Source: Oryctolagus cuniculus
Lineage: Eukaryota; Chordata; Mammalia; Lagomorpha; Leporidae
Direction: 5' to 3'
Assembly: GCF_964237555.1 (NCBI RefSeq)
Contig: NC_091432.1
Location: 40,047,031-40,111,030 of the forward strand
Length of the DNA stretch: 64,000 bases
In this document: positions 55,506 through 64,000 of the stretch, piece by piece
Layout of the letters: every line of letters starts with the position of its first letter
How positions within the stretch are numbered: the first letter of the stretch is position 1
The notes under the pieces: generated by a model
Database searches by the model: none
What the model was told of the DNA's origin: nothing
The model's input: the letters and a program-made list of their open reading frames with translations, nothing else
Made by a program: the position numbers and the translations under genes

Positions 55506-58500
55506 ATACTTTTTGTGATTCAAGTACTGTGCCACTTAAGAACAGCAAATATGAAATATTGACCCAGGGGTCCCACAGAGTATCCTAATAGGAGAAGCTG
55601 ACCATATAAATAATAACTTTAATGTATGTTCCTAATGGCTTATGGGGATCAGCAGAGTGGATTTGGGGTCTCAGAAGAATAACAAACATAATGAAAGTCA
55701 AAGCTTGATTTCTGTCTTAGTTAAATTTAGCAAGCTGAAGAATGGTGTTGAGAAGGTAGGAACTTATTTCAATCATAGAAAAGAAAACAATAAACATAGA
55801 AGTATGAGGAAATACAGCATTTTGATTGAATTATAAGAAGTTTAGAATCAGTAAAGAGAAACATTCTTTTAGTTTTGGGTAATGTTATAAAGGACATCAT
55901 GGGCAATGTCATGAAGAATTTGTGGGCTATATTTCCTCTCTTCTGCTTCAGGAAGGCTCAAACCCTGACCAGTTGTCCTGTTCATCCAGAGCACATCATA
56001 GATTTATAGCACCTGCCATCATGAACAATGCTGGCCCTTAGACTGCAATATTTTATTCAAAGTTATACAACCTCCAAAATCTCATGACACGGAGCAGCCT
56101 TTTATAGCCCATGCTTGTGGTCAGCTTTATTGGAAAGAACATACCATGCACATTATTCTGAGATCCATAAATATTTATTTAATACTAATGTAAAAGTGTC
56201 AGATTACACCTACATGCAAAACTTATTTGATAAAATTCTCTCAACTCCTTTGTGAAGTTAAGTCAGTAGCATCAGTTTACCAGAATATAGTCACTTTTAT
56301 GCCTTCAAAATGCTATAAAGTAAGGCTGATGTAAAATGCAATATTTTGTCTTCATTGTACCTGGGAAGGTGCTGATGGTGTAATGAAGTGAGTTATTGGT
56401 GTTAGCATGGTCAACCAGGAGTCAAGTAGTCAGTGAAGCTTGTGACACTGGTGGGTAGTGCAAGGTGGGGCATGCTAGCCTCTGGAAAGGAGGAAGTACA
56501 TACGTGAGAGGATCATCGACAGCTAACAAAAACGATGTCTTGGTTAAAGCTATAAGGTAATGATTTTGAAATGGAATCAAAATAATTTTTTGTGTCCACA
56601 TATGCTTGTTGTCCTGGTCAGAGAAAATCTGATTGTGATTGATTTTGGAATTGTAAGGAACAAAATTAGGTACTTTTTCATGAAGGGGTAGATTAAGAGG
56701 GAAGAAAGAAGTTTTTCTGTTGATATCTGTGCAATGAATACATATGTGCATCCATAATAAGTTCATATGAAATATTTTCTTTCAAGAACATTTAAGAAAA
56801 ATGGTGAAAAATGATCACAGATTGACATTAAAACTGAATTGATCATTTTTGATTGACAAGTTCTTTAAAAGATGCTTCAGGTCCTTTCCATATGGTGGAT
56901 TCTGTGGACCTGAAAGTTTTGGGGTCTTTCCACTGCTGCAAGACAGGAGCACTTGCAAGCCAATGGTCCTGTGACTAACACAGGCTATTGGAGGTGGTGT
57001 TGCTCGGTCTTCTGTCCATATAATTAAAGTGTTTTTCCATCCACTGTTTGACTGCTGTTTTTCTGGGTGACTCTGATAGCAAGATGTACTAGGCAGAAGT
57101 GGTTGGTATCTTCCTCTGGGGATGATAATCAGTGAGTGGTGTTCTGCTCTCTTGCATTTGAAAACCAGTGCACAATGTAATGGAAGACATTTTCCTACTA
57201 TTAATGACCTATGTATCACTCTTTATATCAGCCTCCCTTTCTAACAGTCTATATATGAAAAGTGTATACATAAATATATTGAAACATATGCACAGGTAAA
57301 AGAAGAGACAAATACAATAAACTAAGTCAGTCCATTAAGAGAGTATGTTAATTCCTTAAGAATTATATACAATTCCTATGCTTGACCTGATTTCATTTTC
57401 AAAGAAGAATGTATGCATTCATCTTAGGCTATAGTTTTCTAAGACTTTCATGTGGCATAAATGGACAATCATATTCCAATTTTGGTTTATCCAGGCTCAG
57501 CTTTGAAGTCAAACACAACCCAATCCCCATAAATGTGTCACTGAAGAATAGCAGGAATTTGATACTGTTGACACTTGCAGTATCCAGAGTGAGGACTCAG
57601 TGAAAGAATCTGTCTATTTATATTTAATTTATGGACATCACTTACCATTCTAAAATGAATTTGAAATATTTAAAAAGGGGTGTTTTGAAATTACTTAATG
57701 ATCTTTCCTTGGATATTGATTTCATGGACAGGCATGAGTTATAGACCGAACAACATAGATTTAATATGACTCCAGTGTTTAATTTCACATCTTACTATTA
57801 TAAGACTCTGGATTGAAAGAATGGACTCAAGAAAGTCAGACATACTTCAACAGAAACTTGAAATATTGATAGAATGAAAAACAAAAGCTTAACACAGAAT
57901 AAAAACTATGAAAAGATAGGTTAATTATAATTAGGAAGAGAAAATTATGGCTCAGTAAATTACTCAAACATGAGTTAAAAAATCAACAACTGGCTGTAAT
58001 ACAGGTTCAAGTTAAATACTAATATTTCTGGAAATATTCTGAAATGATATCAACATCTCTTACTTTAGTTGCATTTTTAAAAATGAATTTTTCATTTCTA
58101 AGTGTTTTTTCACTTAACTGCTTAGTGATGAACACTTAAGACAGTGATGATCACTGAGTAGCAATTTCACTAGTATACTTTCAATGGTGAACTGACACAA
58201 CTTTTAGGGAATCTGTAAGGAATCTCGTTTTAATACATGTTTGATCAGGAAGAATGTTAAACAAAGTATCTTTTGGAAATTAATTGTACCTATACATTGC
58301 ACAATAGAATCAAAAACTATTACAGCATAGTAATAAAAGCAAGAAAAAGACATCATTAAGGGTCAGTTATTGTATTATGCACTTATTCTTATAAGAACCA
58401 GCATGCATCAATTTTGTTCTGTAAAATGTAGCAGTAGTATGGGAATTTTCTTTGAATATATTATGGTATTAGCACAGTCTTAAATCTTCACAGAAATGAG

Positions 58501-59360
58501 TAGCCTCTATTCAAGATCCATTGTAATATTTATCTGTTTGCTTGGATTTCAGATTTTGTTAGTAGTTCTCAACTTTTTTCTCATAGGAAAAATTAAAGAA
58601 AGCTATGTGATAAGGGCTAAGTGAATAATTTATCTAAATTTGATTTAGTATCAACTATATCAGTTCAGTCATCTCTAATACTATCAGTAAATATAACGTA
58701 TTGAACTTTTAAAGGCAGTACTGTATTTCACAGAGCTACTTTTTGTCTCTCTATTCTGTATGATATATCAGAAATGACACTATACAAATAGGAGTTAGGT
58801 TTCAGTGGGACAACATTTTTTATTTTCCTTTTTCTCTCTACATAGAGTTACTGTCAGAATATTATTTCAGCAACCTGGAGTTAAAATTCCCTAAGAACAC
58901 TCAAAATGAGATGGATCTATCAATCAATAGACACAGAAGCTTGCATTTTATGGCATTTTAAAATTTTAAAGTGCTTTCATTGATTTCATAACTTTGATGC
59001 TCACACTGACTCAGTAACAGATGGAAAAGTAAAAAAAAAATCCTGTTGTAAAACCTGAACAGATACTGTAACTCAAGGCATTAAACTGTTAGTTAAGTAC
59101 CAAATTCATTAAGTAGCAGCACCAGACTTTATGATAGCGTGAAAGGTATTCAAAATTTCAATGTTTTCTGACATTTTCCTGAACTAATAATATATGAGAT
59201 GATATTGCCTTGTAAGGCTGGGCAGTGTCAGTGAACCATAGCTCCCAGTCAGCCATTTACTTGATAACAAGGGAAATAAGTGAGATTCTAGAGCACACTG
59301 TGTTGTCAGTATTGTTGAAATATTGTGTCTAGTAAGTTCACATTCCATTGTGGATGTATG
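55506..59360. other. SINE-free AT-rich stretch, no gene confirmed
   Basis: About 3.9 kb lacks any CSINE. Two neighbouring minus-strand frames of 114 (56422-56766) and 134 codons (56815-57219) are the longest in this part. I recognise no motif in either, and no splice or start context makes them convincing. Confidence 0.4.
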
Positions 59361-59468
59361 TACATGAGGCGTTCAATATTTTATTATAAAATAGGCTTTC
59401 TGTCAGATGATTCTGGCTAGTTGTAGGCTGATGTAAGTGTTCTGAGAACCATTAAGGTAAAGTAGGAA
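59361..59468 (-). mobile_element. DNA transposon internal fragment (Tigger-like, tentative)
   Basis: 'gttcaatattttattataaa', 'ataggctttctgtcagatga' and 'tgtaggctgatgtaagtgtt' follow the interior of the same DNA-transposon consensus whose end is at 46931-47002, in the opposite orientation. Confidence 0.55.
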
Positions 59469-59514
59469 AAACTGTTATGTTCAATAAGTTAGGGATAATT
59501 AATAAATACATCCT

Positions 59515-59730
59515 TCTCGAAGTCTTATTTCTTTGAGAGGGAGGGGAGAAAAGAGACAGAGGAACTGATTGGTCCCTAGTTCACTCCCCACATGCCCACA
59601 ATGACTGGGGCTGGGCCAGGGCTGAAGTTCAGAGCCAGGCATTCAAGGCAGATCTCTTACACAGCTGGAAGGAATCCAATCATTAGAACCATTACTTCTA
59701 CCTCCGAGGGTGTGTATTGGCAGGAAGTTA
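59515..59730 (-). mobile_element. CSINE fragment, old subfamily, minus strand
   Basis: 'tctttgagagggaggggaga', 'agttcactccccacatgccc', 'gactggggctgggccaggg' and 'aatccaatcattagaaccat' follow a reversed old CSINE without its head. It is the only SINE in the last 9.5 kb. Confidence 0.75.
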
Positions 59731-61422
59731 TAGGTATATTGCCTATAGAATAAGAGTTAAGGCTAATTTGTTTTATCTAACAGTAATAAAGATAGCATTT
59801 ATCAATAACCAAAAGTGTTCATGTTTTACCCACCATTCTATCATGCCTGGAGACAAATAGGGTCTCAAATGTAAGCAAAGACACTATTAAAATCAATTCT
59901 AGCATCCAGAGGAAGGCAATATCTAAAATATTTGTATGATTCTCTCATGTTCTGTGGGGTTTTATTGATCCATTCAACAACTAACAATAGGAATCATCAG
60001 GCTTAATATAAGCTTTATAATAATCTCTTTGAGACTAAGTTTCATTACATGATGCAGTTTTATGTGTTAAAAGCTTGAAATGCTAAGACATTTTCAAATA
60101 GGCATGTAGTGTCTTGTACTGTAAGAGATCAATTTACCCCCTGTCTATAATTTACAGAGTATAAGGAATGCACGTGCCCATTTGTCTCCAGGCTTAATGG
60201 ATCTTCCTGCCTTTACCCTGCTTCTTGATAAATCTTCAGCTTCTCATTCACCTATAAAGAACACTTTCCAAATTTACTCTCATAATTTGCCATCAACTCA
60301 GATGAAGATCATTTCATAAGTCTAGTGACAGACCACTGAGATCTATAATCTCTGACTGGCCTTCTTGGATCAAGTCTCTGGGCTACCCTGCAGCATTCGA
60401 TGTGCTTTTCCTGGGGATTGAGAACATTCCTGTTATTAAAACTCAGACACAACTGCAGCACACCTGTGTCATCATAACTTAGTTGTTTGTTCCAGAAAAA
60501 TTTTTTCTTGATTAGGGTGGATCTGTAAACTAGCAAATATCTTTACTACTGAGTCTATGAAGTTTCTACTTATCAATTTAGCAGACTCATTAGATCATTC
60601 AGCTGGGCAAACAGGTTGTTTATGATAACAGTTCATTAATTGTAACATTTCATGACCATTGGTTTGCTGTGCCCACCACTCTCAATAATTATATATACTA
60701 TAGCTTTGTTCAACCCCCACCCCCGACAATACTCCAAAAAAAAAAAAAAAAACCAAACAAAACGAACCTTAAACTATTTGAGGTTGAATCCCCGAATCTT
60801 AGAAACATCCTCTTTCAGACTCATCCTTCCGTTAAGGTAGCATTCTTTGCTACTAGGATAAGCAAGTAATGGATGTAAGTGGTGCTATAGTGAGCTTAAG
60901 CACCTTGAGTGATTTGAGGCTTTCAGGGACTGAAATTGAAATTGTTCATCTGTCAAGTCATGTAAAAAAGGCATCTAAGCTTGTAACATTTAGGGGAGCC
61001 CCCTTCCTGCCCATCTCCTGGGAGATCCTGTAGGAAGTGCTTTTCCATCAGCTATACACATCTGCTCCAGTCCATGAAATTAGAATAAAACCATTTATAA
61101 CATATTTATAAACATAGTTTTGCATTCAGACATGAATTAAATGAAACTGAATTTTAGAAATGAACTCCAAAAAGATAATATATAAGCATATTGAATGCAT
61201 TCAAGGATAAAAATGTTATATATCAAAACTCAAGAATGATTTTCACAGGAGAGAATTCTGTATAATTTGCTAATGACTGATGTACATAGGATACCAAAAT
61301 CCCCTCTTATCTTTTATGTCCCAATGACATTTGAATTTCCTCTCACTTATACTTCTCCAGATTTGATCCCTGTTAATAGCATTCCAGGTAAATTAAAGAT
61401 GATAGTGCCTAAAAACATATGG
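59731..61422. other. Unique sequence
   Basis: No gene is seen. An A run of about 17 lies near 60737-60753. The last 150 bases may be L1-derived but cannot be matched with confidence. Confidence 0.4.
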
Positions 61423-62735
61423 AAATCCATTTCACTTCAACAGGTTTCCTCTTTGGTGCTCAGTTAGTTGTCACCGATCAGGGAGAACATATGATATTTG
61501 TCCCTTTGGGACTGGCTTAATTCACTCAGCATAATGTCTTCCAGATTCCTCCATCTTGTTGAGAAACAGTGACTTGATCAGCTCTTGTCCTGACTATTGA
61601 TGTACAATGTAATACTTTTTCCATTTTAGTATTTTTTTTTGTTATAGTACTATTGGTTGAACTCTGAAATTAACACACAACTATTCTAAGGTGTTTAAAT
61701 TTTAACTGAAAAGTGATCCCTGTTAAATATAAGAGTGGGAATAAGAGAGGGAGGAAATGTACAATTTGGGACATGCTCAATCGGACTTGCCCCAAATGGT
61801 GGAGTTAGAAATGTGCCAGGGGATTCCAATACAATCCCATCAAGGTGGCATGTACCAATACCATCTCATTAGTCCAAGTGATCAATTTCTGTTCACAATT
61901 GATCACACTGATAGGTCTAAGAGTCAAAGGGATCACACAAACAAGACTAGTGTCTGCTAATACTAACTGATAGAATCAAAAAGGTAGAGAACGATCCAAC
62001 ATGAGAAGCGGGATACACAGCAGACTCATAGAATGGCAGATGTCCTAAACAGCACTCTGGCCTCAGAATTAGCCCTTAAGGCATTCAGATCTGGCTGAAG
62101 AGCCCATGAGAGTATTTTAGGCATGGAAAGCCAAGATACTCTGGGGAAAAAATAGAAGATCTAAATGAAAGATCTCTAACAAGTGAGATCCCAGTGGAAA
62201 GAATGGGGCCATCAAAGAAGGAGGCACCTTTCTCTGAAGGGAGGAGAGAACTTCCACTTTGATTAAGACCCTGTCTGAATAAGATTGCAGTCAGTGAACT
62301 CAAAAGGCTTCCGTAGCCTTGGCAACTCATGGCAAGAGCCTAGGGAGATTACTGACGCCATAAACAAGAGTGTCAAATTGTTAAGTCAACAACAGGAGTC
62401 ACTGTGTACTTACTCCTCATGTGGGATCTGTCCTTAATATGTTGTCCAATGTGAAGTAATGCTATAACTAGTACTGAAACAGTATTTTACACTTCGTGTT
62501 TCTGTGTGGGTGAAAACTGATGAAATCTTTACTTAATATATACTGAATCGATCTTCTGTATATAAAAATAATTGAAAATGAATCTTGATGTTCATGGAAT
62601 GGGAGAGGGAGCGGGATATGGGAGGGGTGCGAGTGGGAGGGAAGTTATGGGGGGGAAGCCATTGTAATCCATAAACTGTACTTTGGAAATTTATATTTAG
62701 TAAATAAAAGTTAAAAAAAATAAAAAAGAAGCAAA
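61423..62735 (+). mobile_element. Rabbit L1 3' region (3' UTR), no internal duplication
   Basis: Starts near 'catttcacttcaacaggtt', then 'gttagttgtcaccgatcagg', 'atccctgttaaatataagag', 'tagaatggcagatgtccta', 'acaacaggagtcactgtgt', 'ccattgtaatccataaactg', and ends 'taaataaaagttaaaaaaaa'. It is collinear with 20.8-22.1 kb but has a single copy of the 'cttcgtgtttctgtgtgggt' block. Its own A tail is present. ORF2 is absent, so it is 5'-truncated and inactive. Confidence 0.9.
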
Positions 62736-62740
62736 GACCC

Positions 62741-62761
62741 TATATATATATATATATATAT
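62741..62761. repeat. TA microsatellite
   Basis: Ten TA units a few bases after the L1 tail. Confidence 0.95.
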
Positions 62762-64000
62762 GGAAATCCTACTATAAAGTAGATAACTAAGCTGTCTAAT
62801 GTAAGTCAATAGATATAACATAATTAACATGTAATGCCATGTACTTCTAATCATCAACATGATTCAAAAATATCTGCATTGGAGTAGTCTACCTAGTATG
62901 CCAGAAATGATAATACTGAGTTTCAAATCTGTATAAACCTATAGCCTGTTTTCCCTGATAGTACCACAGTAGGGTTAATCAGGGACATAATGGAAGACAG
63001 AGTGATACAAAATGAAATTAGAGGGACAGAAGCTTTTTGCTGCTTCTACCCCAGGGGCTTTCATCATTAATGTCTCTGAGGTATACAGAAACAGATGTAA
63101 TGTTCTAACCTAGTTGTGAGACCATTTCCTCAATAAGCAATACATGATTAGAGATAAACAACTGAATTACAGATAAACAGCTGAAATGAATCAATACAAG
63201 GTGCACTTGAAATTGAATTCTGGATCTGTCACTCTCGGCTTCTTTAACTTTGATAAATTTGTTTCTTCATCTTTAAAATTGGAGTGTTGAGACCAACCAC
63301 AAATTGTCGTTTTGAGGACCAAATGAGATAAAACACTTAGGGAGTACTATGTAGGAATGCCTGCAATACAATAACACTCTTCTTCTAAATATTTAATAAT
63401 ACCCTCTGAGTTTCATATAATTTTTAACTTCACCTTATTTACTTGGATATTGAAACCCTGCTGTTTAGACTGATAAATTTATAGTACATCTTACTAATAT
63501 TTCCTTTGTTTGTATTCCTTATAAAGAGTCATCCTAGGGTAAAATACATCATGTATCAAGTGGCTATTTGAAGAGCGAGAGGCATTTAAAATAACTTAAC
63601 CAAATGCATCATAGACAATGGAATCTAAGTATTGCCAACTACAAATAAAATTGAACCCAAGCTCCCAAAAGAACTAAATGTTTACAAAATTGATTTTTCT
63701 TCATGTGCTGTCAAAATCTCCTAAAATAATAGCAATGTTGGTAATATTTTGGGATAATTTTGAAAGTGATTGTAATTTTGCTTGCTATAATATGATCCTT
63801 TACAAATAGATTTTATCTGGACCAGATAGTTTCTTTTTCCAGTGCTACTATTATCCTTTTGTATGTTCATTTGTCTTTCATCCATTCAAGGTCATTCTTG
63901 TTAGACAAAAGGTACAGCGATAAACCAGCTCTTACACCATTTAGGCTCTTCGACCCAAAGAAAATTATTGAATTGGGGCAGCTGCAATCTTTACCTTGGT
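62762..64000. other. AT-rich unique sequence to window end
   Basis: No recognised repeat or convincing frame is seen. Confidence 0.4.

Noticed and set aside
1..64000. CRISPR array, prophage, plasmid or bacterial defence system
   Set aside because: No regularly spaced repeats with unique spacers, no prokaryotic gene packing and no ribosome-binding-site-led frames. All large-scale features are those of a lagomorph chromosome.

Overview
This window is lagomorph nuclear DNA, almost certainly European rabbit (Oryctolagus cuniculus) or a close relative. The evidence is about 36 copies of the tRNA-derived rabbit C-repeat (CSINE), on both strands and of several ages, plus two copies of the rabbit-specific L1 3' untranslated region. 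It is ordinary AT-rich, intergenic or intronic mammalian sequence. I see no rRNA, functional tRNA, snRNA, CRISPR array or bacterial-type operon, and no open frame that can be called a conserved protein. Most open frames are CSINE sequence read by chance. All assignments are by eye; nothing was searched or computed.

Layout. 0.75-2.1 kb is an ancient L1M 3' end split by a young CSINE. 2.3-3.3 kb is a MaLR-type LTR (reverse orientation) split by two CSINEs. 4.3-5.8 kb holds four CSINEs in a row. 8-11 kb is nearly SINE-free and contains the only promoter-like sequence: a short CpG-rich block at about 10.64-10.92 kb with a perfect 14-bp palindrome resembling an RFX/X-box site, and a possible short first coding exon on the minus strand just beyond it. 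14.2, 27.1 and 36.4 kb carry copies of one palindromic fold-back repeat. 20.8-22.2 kb is a rabbit L1 3' end whose tip is fused tail-to-tail with a 97-bp inverted L1 stub, giving a hairpin with arms of about 72 nt. 22.6-23.2 kb is an L1M/HAL1-like relic and 24.9-25.5 kb an antisense L1 ORF2 fragment with an open frame.

Further along, 35.0-36.2 and 42.1-42.8 kb are old L2 sequence. Two MIRs abut at 38.7-39.1 kb and a MER5 lies at 39.8 kb. 48.74-49.23 kb is a dimeric CSINE inside one pair of target-site duplications. 52.1-52.5 and 55.2-55.5 kb are MaLR LTRs. 53.7-54.1 kb is a CSINE whose pyrimidine tract grew into a 26-bp minisatellite. From 54.5 kb to the end SINEs are almost absent, and the main element is a second rabbit L1 3' end at 61.4-62.7 kb.

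No set of genes acting together can be described. The best lead for function is the CpG/X-box block at 10.6-10.9 kb. The most interesting structures are the dimeric SINE, the L1 tail-to-tail hairpin and the fold-back repeat family. Repeat family names come from memory of consensus sequences and should be confirmed with RepeatMasker.
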